Part shown: positions 24,892 through 33,562 of the stretch, one piece after another
How the letters are laid out: each line of letters starts with the position of its first letter
How positions within the stretch are numbered: position 1 is the first letter of the stretch
Source: JAJYBV01 sp021812265
Lineage (GTDB): Bacteria; Chloroflexota; Ktedonobacteria; Ktedonobacterales; JACDGC01
Length of the DNA stretch: 45,385 nucleotides
Reading direction: 5' to 3'
NCBI GenBank assembly: GCA_027459525.1
Contig: DAIDIC010000123.1
Span: 1-45,385 of the forward strand
Notes under the pieces: model-generated
What the model was told of the DNA's origin: nothing
The model's input: the letters and a program-made list of their open reading frames with translations, nothing else
Databases searched by the model: none
Position numbers and translations under genes: made by a program

Positions 24892-26019
24892 TTATACCTG
24901 GTTGTAGTTTTCCTTATCGTCATTTTCCAGCAATACTTCAGCGCCGCATAAATAAACCGGCTTTAATGGAATATCGTCATATTCCCGAATCTGTATCAAC
25001 ACACGCACGCATCCGCTCAAAGCGCCCGCAACCGGTATTTCACGCGCGCACATCAACGCGGCGTGATTCCACCCAAGTTGTCTGGCGGCTTTTGCGGGGA
25101 AAACCGCAGTAAGATCTTCTGTCATAGTAAAAAAAATACTGACAATATTTTGCGGATCCAGCTGATTTACCCGCATAATTTCCGTTAAAAGCAGTCGCGT
25201 ATCTGCTAATATAGCATCTGCAGAATTGATTTGCCGGGCAATGGCGCCACGAACGGCGCGAGTAACAGGAATACGTAATTTGGGACGTATTGCCGCCCAT
25301 GCGGCAAAGTTCATCCACTGCCAAATTCGTTCAGTGTTGGCAAACCCAGCGTTTTTCAGCATAAGCTCATTCATTTCTGCGGTTAATGGTGTTTGTATTC
25401 CTTGCAGCGCGGCTTTTTTTTGCGTCACCTGTTCTTGAGTGTACCCATTGCTGATTTTTAAATCATAGTATATTTCGGTCATGGCGCAATCAATTTCCGG
25501 TGTGGCTCCGGCTATTTTGTCGACAACAATAATTATTCCGCCGGGTTTAGTATGCTCTGCGGCGCGTGTCAGCAGCTGTTGACGATATTCAACCGGAATA
25601 AATTGGAGTGTAAGCGAGATAATAACCACATCAGCAATTTCCGGTGGATACTCCAAGCGCAAATCCATATTGCGCAGATCTGCCTGCGATAAGTCTTCCG
25701 TTTGCGCCAGCCGTTCTTTAGCGGCGGCAAGCATATGTGGACTATTATCGACGCCAATATACCGAATTGGCGTAGCAATTTCTTGAATCATTTCACTGAT
25801 GAGCGCGCCATTGGAACAGCCCAAATCAATCACTAAACTGTTCGGCCGCAAATAACGCTTTGCCATAGCGGCTACCGCGCGGCGCATCATAGCATAATCG
25901 GGCACAGACCGCTTCAGCATATCATCATAGCAATGGGTAACTTGCGCGTCAAATTCCCAAGATTTTTGAAAAGATAATGTATCGCGCTTTTCCGAATATT
26001 TGGGTTTAGCTTGTTTCAT
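24892..26019 (-). CDS. CmoA-type carboxy-SAM synthase fused to AroH-type chorismate mutase
   Basis: A 375-residue two-domain protein; AGGAG is about 11 bases before ATG 26019. Residues about 8-245 match E. coli CmoA along their length: FDAQVTHCYDDMLKRSVPDY, VIDLGCSNGA (65-71), GVDNSPHM (89-96), SLTLQFIP (135-142), EIYYDLKISNGYTQEQVTQK and WMNFAAWAA. Residues about 252-366 are an AroH chorismate mutase: TRAVRGAI, SIFFTMTEDLTAVFPAKAAR, CAREIPVAGALSGCVRV and VYLCGA. AroH active-site counterparts Arg257, Cys324, Glu327, Arg339 and Tyr356 are all present. AroH turns chorismate into prephenate; CmoA uses prephenate and SAM to make carboxy-SAM for tRNA cmo5U34. The CmoA carboxylate-binding Arg199 is Lys202 here. 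Neither domain is truncated. No cmoB is in the window. Confidence 0.88.
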   Translation of the reverse strand: MKQAKPKYSEKRDTLSFQKSWEFDAQVTHCYDDMLKRSVPDYAMMRRAVAAMAKRYLRPNSLVIDLGCSNGALISEMIQEIATPIRYIGVDNSPHMLAAAKERLAQTEDLSQADLRNMDLRLEYPPEIADVVIISLTLQFIPVEYRQQLLTRAAEHTKPGGIIIVVDKIAGATPEIDCAMTEIYYDLKISNGYTQEQVTQKKAALQGIQTPLTAEMNELMLKNAGFANTERIWQWMNFAAWAAIRPKLRIPVTRAVRGAIARQINSADAILADTRLLLTEIMRVNQLDPQNIVSIFFTMTEDLTAVFPAKAARQLGWNHAALMCAREIPVAGALSGCVRVLIQIREYDDIPLKPVYLCGAEVLLENDDKENYNQV

Positions 26020-26048
26020 AGCCGCTGTTGCTCCTAACTTTTTTTGCC

Positions 26049-26082
26049 ATAAAAAAACGCAGAGGATGCATATCCTCTGCGT
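26049..26082 (-). terminator. Intrinsic terminator of the CHAP gene
   Basis: On the minus strand ACGCAGAGGAT and ATCCTCTGCGT form an 11-bp stem with a 4-base loop, followed by TTTTTTT. Just upstream (about 26126-26142) a smaller CTCGTC..GACGAG hairpin sits in the same spacer (26020-26327), which holds no gene. Confidence 0.9.
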
Positions 26083-26327
26083 GTCTCTAACGGTGGAACT
26101 TGTTTTTTTTATGCGCCGCCACCACTCGTCAGAGACGAGCGTGTAAAGGTATATCGAAAATAACGATTTGTATCAAAAAAATTCAAGCGCATATTTTATG
26201 TACCATTTCCGGTTGCTGTGTTATTTCTACTATAACGCATTCTTTTTAAGTATGTCAATTGTTTTTGGGGAAGCGTCAAGAAGTCAACTGCTATTTCTGA
26301 CGCTTGCCTCATCTGTACGGCTTGTTC

Positions 26328-27143
26328 CTACGATTGCTGCGAACGAATAAAGCCAAGCACTGGCATACCTTGCCACGATTCCACCGCGCCGGATGGCGCA
26401 ATGGTCATATTTGCTTGCGAAGCAGGTGAATTTGCTTGCGCTAAACTCAGTTCTCCCGGCGTAGTTCCGCTGGGAGGAATAACCGCAGTAACAATCGCTA
26501 CGTGCCCGTATCCCTGCGTTCCTCCTCCCATCACAATAATATCTCCCGGCTGCGGCGTGCCTTGTCCATTCGGAATCTCCGAAAACCCTGCGCGATTGGC
26601 ATACGCCGACCAAAAATCTACCGCGTTTGGTGTAGCCGGCAATTGCACGCCTGCTTGCTGATATGCGCCGGCGACAAACGCAACACATTGTACATTGCCA
26701 TTGCCCCACTGAGGATTATTCCACACCTGTTGCGCCGCTTGTGGTGTAGTAACCGGGTTAAATGATGTATTATTCGGACCGGTAAGGTCATTTGCTAACG
26801 ATATTGCCGACTGCGCAATAGATGTTCCCGTGGAAGATGAGCCAGACGCAGAGCCGGAACCGAGCAGCGCATTCAGCACGGTTGGGCTAAGCCCAGAAAG
26901 CCCCCCGGAGCCAAGCGCTGATAACAGTGATGATGATGATGTTCCGCTGCCATCTATAGACAGCACATCTGAAAGAAGCGACGCAAAATCTATTCCGGAG
27001 CCGGTTGATGAAGTAGAAGATGACCCAGAAGCGGAGGAACCTCCGCTAAAGGCGTCGATGGCTCCGGTTTCCAGCTGCGCTTCAGCCAGCGACGCAAACA
27101 AAGACGCCGCCTGCGATGATATTGTTTGAACCGGTGTAGACAC
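26328..27143 (-). CDS. CHAP-domain amidase/peptidase-like protein
   Basis: A 271-residue protein from GTG 27143, chosen because GGAGG lies 7 bases upstream; an ATG 21 bases further 5' has no good site. The first 130 residues are low-complexity, rich in Ser, Gly and Leu (SGGSSASGSSSTSSTGSG, then helical FASLLSDVLSIDGSG). The C-terminal CHAP domain (about 135-265) has the catalytic Cys in VQCVAFVAGAY and His in GYGHVAIVTAV, with PQPGDIIVMGG between. CHAP enzymes cut peptidoglycan amide bonds. No N-terminal signal peptide is visible, so its export route is unclear. It is followed by a strong terminator. Confidence 0.82.
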   Translation of the reverse strand: MSTPVQTISSQAASLFASLAEAQLETGAIDAFSGGSSASGSSSTSSTGSGIDFASLLSDVLSIDGSGTSSSSLLSALGSGGLSGLSPTVLNALLGSGSASGSSSTGTSIAQSAISLANDLTGPNNTSFNPVTTPQAAQQVWNNPQWGNGNVQCVAFVAGAYQQAGVQLPATPNAVDFWSAYANRAGFSEIPNGQGTPQPGDIIVMGGGTQGYGHVAIVTAVIPPSGTTPGELSLAQANSPASQANMTIAPSGAVESWQGMPVLGFIRSQQS

Positions 27144-27323
27144 ATTGAGACCTCCATATCTCAAATAACAGCGCGCAACAAATCACATGTTTCATATAGG
27201 TCTTATGTCATTTTGAAAGACTTGTATAACATGATTGACTGCTGCAATTCGCATATCCATAGTATAATCCTACAATGCAAACTGAAACCAAACACCAAAA
27301 ACTCCGGCAAAAAAATTCTTACG

Positions 27324-28769
27324 CTATACCGATGCGGCAGCTTTTTCCGGCTGCGGCTTTAGTGTTAGGATATTTTCAGAAGCAAGCGCCCTAACCTCTT
27401 TTGGCGCCGGCAGCACTTGCGCGCGAATAAAGAAAATAAATCCGCTGACTAAAAAGATATTGCGCCACAGCAGCAACGCTTCTGCGTTTGGATCCAGCGC
27501 TAAAAGCTGCGGAAACACAGTTATCACAAATTGTCCCAGTACAAATCCCACAGTCAGCAGCGCCAAAGGCAGCCATGTGCCTTTGCGAGGCAAACGTAAA
27601 ACCGCCAACAGCGGCAGCGCGTCTACAAGGTAGTGCGAGCCAAGCGCGCGGAATGTAAGCAAAAAAGCCAGCACAATAATCAAACTGACATGCGTTAGAA
27701 TCATGGCAGATTCCTGCTGCTTTATCAGCTCAAAAATCTTCAGATCATTTATCGCTTTTAACCTGCGTGTCAGCATAATATATCCCCAAATAACAGCAGC
27801 CAGCAAAAGTGGTGTGGCCAGCGACAATACCGCAGCTCCTGCCGGACTCCAAATATCATCCGAAAGGTCTGCGGGATTATAGTATGATGAGGGAACTGTC
27901 TGGTTCACCCAACTTATCACCATCATGACACTGGACCATATGGTTTCTATTTCCACGCCGCGATTTACATGATACATGATGGCGTGAATAAATGGCTGTA
28001 TACCAGAACGAATGATAAACGGCAGTGTAAGCGCCGCAGAGGCAATGGAACCGCCAAGCGCCGAATAAGCAATTGTTTTTACAGTAAATCGGCCGCGCAG
28101 CAGCATCCAAATAATAAACAGCGGGGCCAATAATATGGGGTATCCTTTTATCAAAGTGGCCATAGCCAGCCAAAACCAAGCGCTGCCCTCGCGTTTCCTT
28201 GCCAAATCAACCACAGCCAGCAGCATAAGTACGCCAACAACTAATTCAAATTTTTGCAGAATGGCGCCGGTTGCCAGCGTCAGCAAAGTATATACATAGC
28301 CGCTTTCTATCGCAGCGCGGCGGCGAATATTCAGCGCCTTTGCGCAACGCATCACCGCAAATAATGTGAATGCGCTCACCAGCGACATCATAACGCCAAA
28401 CGCAATACCATACGCCTGCACCCGCGGATCTGCCACAGAAATAGCTGTAATTGCCGGATATGGGTGAGGGGTAATTTGCGGAAACAGCAGCAAAGGGAGC
28501 GCCGGCAGCAAAATTAAAATTAAGGCAAGCGGCGGATACTCTACCGAAAAATTTATATATGGCAGTTTTCCCTGCGCAAAATACCCGGCGTACTGATAAA
28601 ATTCCGGATCGGAATAGTGATGTCCCAACAGCAGGTTTGCGCCCATAATAATTTGTATTACCAGCCACGTTCCCCAAACCGCTTGAGGAGTCATTATCAC
28701 GTCAAATATTTTCGATAATGTATCAGATGATGGCTGTTCCATCGTTTTTATGATAAACTTCGCATCCAT
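27324..28769 (-). CDS. GT87/DUF2029-like integral membrane glycosyltransferase
   Basis: A 481-residue protein with about ten to twelve transmembrane segments; ATG 28769 follows the previous gene's stop by 9 bases. The motif YFAQGKLPYINFSVEYPPLALILILLPALP near 55-85 is the conserved external loop of DUF2029/GT87 polyprenyl-phosphate-dependent mannosyltransferases, with the acidic E-Y-P-P. FALRALGSHYLVDALP-like text near 390 is also seen. It would add a sugar to a cell-surface glycan from a lipid-linked donor. A GGAGGG lies about 13 bases upstream of the start, farther than ideal. It forms an operon with the gene before it. Confidence 0.72.
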   Translation of the reverse strand: MDAKFIIKTMEQPSSDTLSKIFDVIMTPQAVWGTWLVIQIIMGANLLLGHHYSDPEFYQYAGYFAQGKLPYINFSVEYPPLALILILLPALPLLLFPQITPHPYPAITAISVADPRVQAYGIAFGVMMSLVSAFTLFAVMRCAKALNIRRRAAIESGYVYTLLTLATGAILQKFELVVGVLMLLAVVDLARKREGSAWFWLAMATLIKGYPILLAPLFIIWMLLRGRFTVKTIAYSALGGSIASAALTLPFIIRSGIQPFIHAIMYHVNRGVEIETIWSSVMMVISWVNQTVPSSYYNPADLSDDIWSPAGAAVLSLATPLLLAAVIWGYIMLTRRLKAINDLKIFELIKQQESAMILTHVSLIIVLAFLLTFRALGSHYLVDALPLLAVLRLPRKGTWLPLALLTVGFVLGQFVITVFPQLLALDPNAEALLLWRNIFLVSGFIFFIRAQVLPAPKEVRALASENILTLKPQPEKAAASV

Positions 28770-28778
28770 TTGAATATA

Positions 28779-30203
28779 TCAACCCTCCGAAATTGCAGGT
28801 GTTTCAACCCGCAAAACGCCCGCTTTGCCGCGGACTTGCTGCGCCAGCCAAAATACTAAGGCAGGCAACGCAAAAAATTCAAAGTAAGATGGTAAACTTC
28901 GCCAAGCGAACCAAAACGGGGCCATAGCCAATAAAAATCCCATCGCGGGATATTTTTGCGCCCCAACCCGGAAATACCAATATATTGCCGCCACAAATGC
29001 GGCAAGTTCCAGAATTGTATAGATATGCTGCGAAAACAACGGCAAAACATGTGCAGCAGATAGCGCTATCAACCCTGTTCCCAATGGAAACATGGGGTCT
29101 GTTATCGGCGCCAGATTCCCCGAAAGCCACGTGGTGGGGTTCCAAAGTATGAATGGAGCATTTATGGCAAAAAATATTGCTGTGGCTGCGCCAAACCGCA
29201 GTAAAGTTTTCTTGAAACCGATTTGATAGAACAGAAATATTCCAAAAAATATCGCAAAAAATATCGCCTGCTGCTTCGTTGCAAGCGCCAGACCCAAAGC
29301 TATTGTTGAAAGATACGGCTTCTCCCACAGTATCCAAAACATTGCCGTCAGCGCAATCATAACTACATCCAGCGAACCAACGCCGGCGGCATATAGCAGC
29401 GGCAAGTCTGCCAAAAACAGCAGCGCTACCCACAACCTATGCTCCGCGCCAACCGATTTCAACGCAACCGCCGCAAATATGAACAGCGCTATTGCCGAAA
29501 TCAACGTTACTGATTGAAATTTCAGCAAAATCAACGGCAAAACCCATAAAAAAGCGCCGGCGGGATAGCTGACTTGTGTTTCTATCCCCGCAGTCGCCGG
29601 CGCGGCAGATTGCTCTTGCTGCGCAACCAGTTGATTTAATATCTGCGGTGAGGGATAATCCAGCCAGTTATTATTCTGAAACGGTCCTTGCCGCAATGGT
29701 GTAGTAAATTCACCGGATTGCCCAAGCGAACGCATTGCAGTAATAATGTTAACTCCGCCATAGGGATCTTTACCGTTCAACAGTGTAACTGCGGCAAATT
29801 GATCGATTGTTGTGCCATCATTTGAATATAAAGGCGACGCCGTAAAACTATTTTTTATCATAAAAGTAACGCCATATACGCCAAAGGTTGCAGCGGTAAA
29901 TACCGCAACAGCCAGTATAGCGGCGGCGCGGCGGCTGATAAGGAACCGCGGCGATTTCAATCCACGCGCCGCGTTTAAAAAAGCGTATGCCGCAAGCGCA
30001 AGGCTGGAGCCGGTAAAACAGAATGGCAGCAACTGAGCTGCCGGGCCAATAACGGCTTCAAAAAGTTGGTGGGGAATTTCATTTGCGCTTTGCAACAATA
30101 TTGCGCCGGCAATACTGACTATCACCCGATGTTCTGCTGTTGTTCCGGCAACAGCAATAATCCAGCGCTTCGGCGTTGATTTCGATACAAGCAAACTGCG
30201 CAT
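28779..30203 (-). CDS. GT87/DUF2029-like integral membrane protein
   Basis: A 474-residue multi-spanning protein. ATG 30203 was chosen for the GAGAGGGG 6 bases upstream; the longer frame has no site. About ten hydrophobic segments are separated by a large external loop (about 130-215) with NGKDPYGGVNI, LDYPSPQILNQL and VSYPAGAFLWVLPL, matching the DUF2029/GT87 layout (Tyr-Pro motifs and an early Asp). ALATKQQAIFFAIFFGIFLF and NAPFILWNPTTWLSGNL are further family text. It is the first gene of a two-gene operon, and both probably act in one glycan pathway. Substrates are unknown. Confidence 0.7.
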   Translation of the reverse strand: MRSLLVSKSTPKRWIIAVAGTTAEHRVIVSIAGAILLQSANEIPHQLFEAVIGPAAQLLPFCFTGSSLALAAYAFLNAARGLKSPRFLISRRAAAILAVAVFTAATFGVYGVTFMIKNSFTASPLYSNDGTTIDQFAAVTLLNGKDPYGGVNIITAMRSLGQSGEFTTPLRQGPFQNNNWLDYPSPQILNQLVAQQEQSAAPATAGIETQVSYPAGAFLWVLPLILLKFQSVTLISAIALFIFAAVALKSVGAEHRLWVALLFLADLPLLYAAGVGSLDVVMIALTAMFWILWEKPYLSTIALGLALATKQQAIFFAIFFGIFLFYQIGFKKTLLRFGAATAIFFAINAPFILWNPTTWLSGNLAPITDPMFPLGTGLIALSAAHVLPLFSQHIYTILELAAFVAAIYWYFRVGAQKYPAMGFLLAMAPFWFAWRSLPSYFEFFALPALVFWLAQQVRGKAGVLRVETPAISEG

Positions 30204-30257
30204 GTATTCCCCTCTCTTCAATCGTTTCAAAGTTTTGACGATTTTCAAGGGGATTTG

Positions 30258-30328
30258 GTAACGAAATATGCGTTTTTAACAAAATATTTCGTTACTGTTC
30301 AGGATAACTGGGGAAATGGTAATATAAT
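30258..30328 (+). promoter_or_regulatory. Inverted repeat next to a probable promoter of the ABC operon
   Basis: GTAACGAAATAT (30258-30269) and ATATTTCGTTAC (30284-30295) form a perfect 12-bp inverted repeat with a 14-base gap, typical of a dimeric repressor site. A TATAAT (30323-30328) lies 28 bases to the right; its -35 is weak. The repeat sits between two divergent operons (the GT87 pair and the ABC genes) and could control either. The 200-base leader after it, up to 30519, has no gene or known riboswitch I can identify. Confidence 0.5.
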
Positions 30329-30519
30329 CGAGCCATGTGATATGCTCCAGATATGGGATTATTTACTCGCTTGCGCGGCCGATAGACAGTCCGTCAACAT
30401 AAATTGGAAGAAATCCTTCCGGCTCTCAGCGCAGGCAGCGGCTGCGCCCAACCACTTCCTCCTTGGCGTCAGAGAACTTATTATTGAATGAAGACATTGG
30501 ATGATCAGAAAGGAAATAT

Positions 30520-31200
30520 ATGTCTGCCACTGCAGTCGCTATGAACAATGTGACTGTTCACTATCATACCACCTCAAACCATGAAGTTACTGCGTTGAAT
30601 AATATTACGCTTGCTATTGATTACCAAAAATGGGTTTCCATTGCCGGCCCTTCCGGTTCCGGAAAATCATCATTGTTGCATGTAATAGGTGGTCTTCTTA
30701 CTCCACAATCCGGCGAAATCATTGTCGATCAAACACCATTGCATACAACAAATCAACAGATGAGAGCAACATTTAGACTTACGCATATTGGCTTTGTTTT
30801 TCAATCATTTTATCTTATGCCGCACCTGCGCGCTTGGGAAAATGTAGCGCTGCCGATGCTCGCGGCCCATATTCCCTTACCGGAGCGAAAAAAACGCGCA
30901 ATTGAAGCTTTGGCAAGAGTAGGGTTGCAAGATCGGCTTTATCATCGCCCTGCCGAATTATCGGGGGGAGAGCAGCAACGTGTTGCATTGGCGCGCGCGG
31001 TGGCGCTTGCGCCACGTATCATACTTGCTGATGAGCCTACCGGAAATCTGGATGCAGATAGCGCAACTGTTGTGTTAGATATTTTAACTCAATTTGTTGC
31101 GCAAGGAGCCACAGTCATCTGCGCCACTCATGATCCCCTCGTCATCGCAAGAGGAGATGCAGTTATTCATCTTCATCGCGGAGTAATAGTACCAGAATGA
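30520..31200 (+). CDS. MacB/LolD-type ABC transporter ATPase
   Basis: A 226-residue ATPase; AAAGGAAA lies before ATG 30520. It has Walker A GPSGSGKSS, Q-loop VFQSFYLMPHL, signature ELSGGEQQRVALARAVAL, Walker B IILADEPTGNLD and the switch His in ICATHDPLV. The ADEPTGNLD text is the mark of the MacB/LolD/FtsE group, which powers efflux, lipoprotein release or lipid work without moving substrate through the membrane. The next gene is its FtsX-type permease, 55 bases on. The set of three genes is AT-richer in codon use than its neighbours. Confidence 0.92.
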   Translation: MSATAVAMNNVTVHYHTTSNHEVTALNNITLAIDYQKWVSIAGPSGSGKSSLLHVIGGLLTPQSGEIIVDQTPLHTTNQQMRATFRLTHIGFVFQSFYLMPHLRAWENVALPMLAAHIPLPERKKRAIEALARVGLQDRLYHRPAELSGGEQQRVALARAVALAPRIILADEPTGNLDADSATVVLDILTQFVAQGATVICATHDPLVIARGDAVIHLHRGVIVPE

Positions 31201-31255
31201 TAGATATTGCTTGCCTTCTTTCCATAATAAATTTCATCAAAAGGAGACAATCTAA

Positions 31256-32440
31256 TTGCAGTTTCAAGATACACTCAGGATGTCGCTAGACTCTACTTTC
31301 CGTCAGAAGCGGCGTATTGTCCCTGTTTTAACAGGCATTTCTCTCAGCACAACCCTTATCCTTATTATCATTATTACCGGAGCAACAATCTCAAATATAG
31401 TTACTCAACAGATTCTTGGCCAAGGGAATTTGCGGCAGATTACTGTAATGTCACCAAATAATACTGGTTTTGGTCCTTCCAGTAATATAATTAATGATTC
31501 CCGCATCGCTTCTTGGCAAACACTTCCTCACGTTGCCGGAGCATATCCAAATCTAGAATTAGATGTAACATCAACCACTAACACTATGGGCATTATGCTT
31601 TTCTTGTCTAATCAACCAGATCAAAATGTTCGTCCGGAGCTATTGCAAGGGACATGGCCACAAGATCAACAAATCATTGTGCCAGACACCGGTATTCTGA
31701 ATAAGCTCGATCAGAATGTCAGTGGGAGTACTTTACTTGGAGAAACTATTACTCTCCGTATTCCAACTTCAGAAGGATCTCAACAATATGCAGTGATACC
31801 AGTGACTGTCTCCGGTGTCTATAAGGCAACACAGAATATTTTAGGGCAAATTTTGACCTTTACCACGCTTTCTTTTATGAAAAATTTAGTAAAAGAAAGT
31901 CTGGGAAGCGCTCCCCTCATGTACCAAGTTGCGACGATCATGGCCGATCAACCGCAAAATGTATCGGAAATCGCTTCTATTATTCAAAAACAAGGGTTTT
32001 CTACAAACGATATTGAAGATCAACTTTCCGGAGAGACTAGATGGTTACGAGGGATTATAATTATTGGAATTGCCCTTGCGCTTTTCATCTTTATTCTGGT
32101 TTCTCTGTCTATTGGAAATTTGCTCGCCAGTTCAGTGCTTCAGCGACGAAAAGAAATTGGTATTATGTTGGCTATAGGTTTTACAAATCGGTCAATCGGC
32201 CAAATAGTGCAGGGAGAAGCAATTGTTATTGGTATTGTTGGCGCAATCGGTGGTATTCTTATTGCTCTTATAAGCCTATTTGCATTCACGCTCATGCAAC
32301 CGCAAATCAGCCTAGATATTCCTTGGTGGGGATTTCCATGTGTCATTGCTATTTCAGCTTTGCTTTGTGCTCTTGCAGGTATCCTACCGGCGCGCAAAGC
32401 CATGCGTTTAGATGTTATGCAAACATTACGAGAGGAATAA
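31256..32440 (+). CDS. MacB/FtsX-type ABC transporter permease
   Basis: A 394-residue permease from TTG 31256, with AAGGAGA about 9 bases upstream. The first transmembrane segment (about 22-45) is followed by a periplasmic MacB_PCD-like domain (about 50-260), and then by three transmembrane segments (about 262-285, 310-345, 360-378) of an FtsX domain with RRKEIGIMLAIGFTNRSIGQIVQGEAI, and the end LPARKAMRLDVMQTLREE. The architecture is that of MacB-like mechanotransmission permeases. It pairs with the ATPase before it and the lipoprotein after it. Confidence 0.9.
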   Translation: MQFQDTLRMSLDSTFRQKRRIVPVLTGISLSTTLILIIIITGATISNIVTQQILGQGNLRQITVMSPNNTGFGPSSNIINDSRIASWQTLPHVAGAYPNLELDVTSTTNTMGIMLFLSNQPDQNVRPELLQGTWPQDQQIIVPDTGILNKLDQNVSGSTLLGETITLRIPTSEGSQQYAVIPVTVSGVYKATQNILGQILTFTTLSFMKNLVKESLGSAPLMYQVATIMADQPQNVSEIASIIQKQGFSTNDIEDQLSGETRWLRGIIIIGIALALFIFILVSLSIGNLLASSVLQRRKEIGIMLAIGFTNRSIGQIVQGEAIVIGIVGAIGGILIALISLFAFTLMQPQISLDIPWWGFPCVIAISALLCALAGILPARKAMRLDVMQTLREE

Positions 32441-32443
32441 TTT

Positions 32444-33547
32444 GTGAGAAAACTTCCGGTGTATCAATTACTGCTTTGCGCGTTAACTCTACTCGCAGCC
32501 TGCGGAACCTCAGCGCCGCAACAGCCAATCAAGGCGCAAGATCCTATGTATTTGCTGATGATACAAAATCAAAATATGGTCCTTTCTGTGATTAATCGCC
32601 CTGCATATACGCTGGCTGGCGTATTATCAATTACTACTATTGGCAATACTCCTCCTACCGGTGATATCGGTATTGCTGCTCATGGATCTGTCATCGTAAC
32701 GCATACAGGCGCATTTACAAATATCGATGGAGGATACAAAGAAACCGTACAAGCAGAGACATTGGTGTGTACACCGGAACAAGGTCAATGTTCAAGTCTC
32801 ATCCATGGATGGGGGAGCGCGACTGTGGACAAGATTGGACAGAGTTTCGTTGTTCCTATCTGGCAGAATACCGATCCATTTCATGGCCAACTTGCAATTT
32901 TCTCCGATGCTTCCATACAAACATCTCGCCGAATTTCCCTTCCAAGTATTCTACCGGGTCTGATGCAAATATCTCCTGATGGAAAGAGTTTATATTGGTT
33001 GTCTCCGCAAGGGACAAATAATCCAACATATCTGTTAGTTCGCTTTGATTTGGCTTCTCAGAAGATAACTGACACATATAATTTAGGCGCATCTATTCCC
33101 GGGGGACTGGCAGTTGCTGATGATGGAACAGTATACACAACGATTCTCTATGCTAACCAAGGAAACAGAACACAGGGAGTTGCGACAACAAATAAGCCGG
33201 GTACACAAATCCTTGTTTTTGATCCTAATCTTCATGAGAAGGGCCAATTTACCGTTGGAGCAGAACCAACACAAATTGCTATAAGCGCAGACACAATTGC
33301 CGTCACCTATGCTCCGGATCAGAGCCAGCGTATCGATATTTTCTCCCGAACAAGTTTACAGTTGCTCCGCACGCTTACCTCACCTTACTTAAGTCCGATC
33401 GATAAGTTAAGCGCGCTATCTACCGGGGAATTTGCGATTACTGTCACTGTAGGGTCACAAACCAACTTAGGTATTTGGGAGCCTACAAGCAATACTATTA
33501 AATGGCATACCTATTCGGGCATAAGTATTGGCGGTATTGCCGGCTAA
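32444..33547 (+). CDS. Beta-propeller-like lipoprotein of the ABC operon
   Basis: A 367-residue protein from GTG 32444, 3 bases after the permease stop; AGAGG is upstream. The signal peptide ends LLAAC, so it is lipidated. The body has repeated beta segments such as SFVVPIWQNTDPFHGQLAIFS, MQISPDGKSLYWLS, GGLAVADDGTVYTTILY, LVFDPNLHEKGQF and TQIAISADTIAVTYAP, with the SPDGKS-like turns of WD40/YncE-type propellers. It probably serves as an extracytoplasmic partner of the ABC permease. Function and ligand are unknown. The gene's end is followed by an IS-like remnant. Confidence 0.75.
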   Translation: MRKLPVYQLLLCALTLLAACGTSAPQQPIKAQDPMYLLMIQNQNMVLSVINRPAYTLAGVLSITTIGNTPPTGDIGIAAHGSVIVTHTGAFTNIDGGYKETVQAETLVCTPEQGQCSSLIHGWGSATVDKIGQSFVVPIWQNTDPFHGQLAIFSDASIQTSRRISLPSILPGLMQISPDGKSLYWLSPQGTNNPTYLLVRFDLASQKITDTYNLGASIPGGLAVADDGTVYTTILYANQGNRTQGVATTNKPGTQILVFDPNLHEKGQFTVGAEPTQIAISADTIAVTYAPDQSQRIDIFSRTSLQLLRTLTSPYLSPIDKLSALSTGEFAITVTVGSQTNLGIWEPTSNTIKWHTYSGISIGGIAG

Positions 33548-33562
33548 AACATTTACACAAAC

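Noticed and set aside
26830..27129. An acidic 99-residue open frame opposite the CHAP gene
   Set aside because: It is the antisense of the Ser/Gly-rich head and has no start signal.
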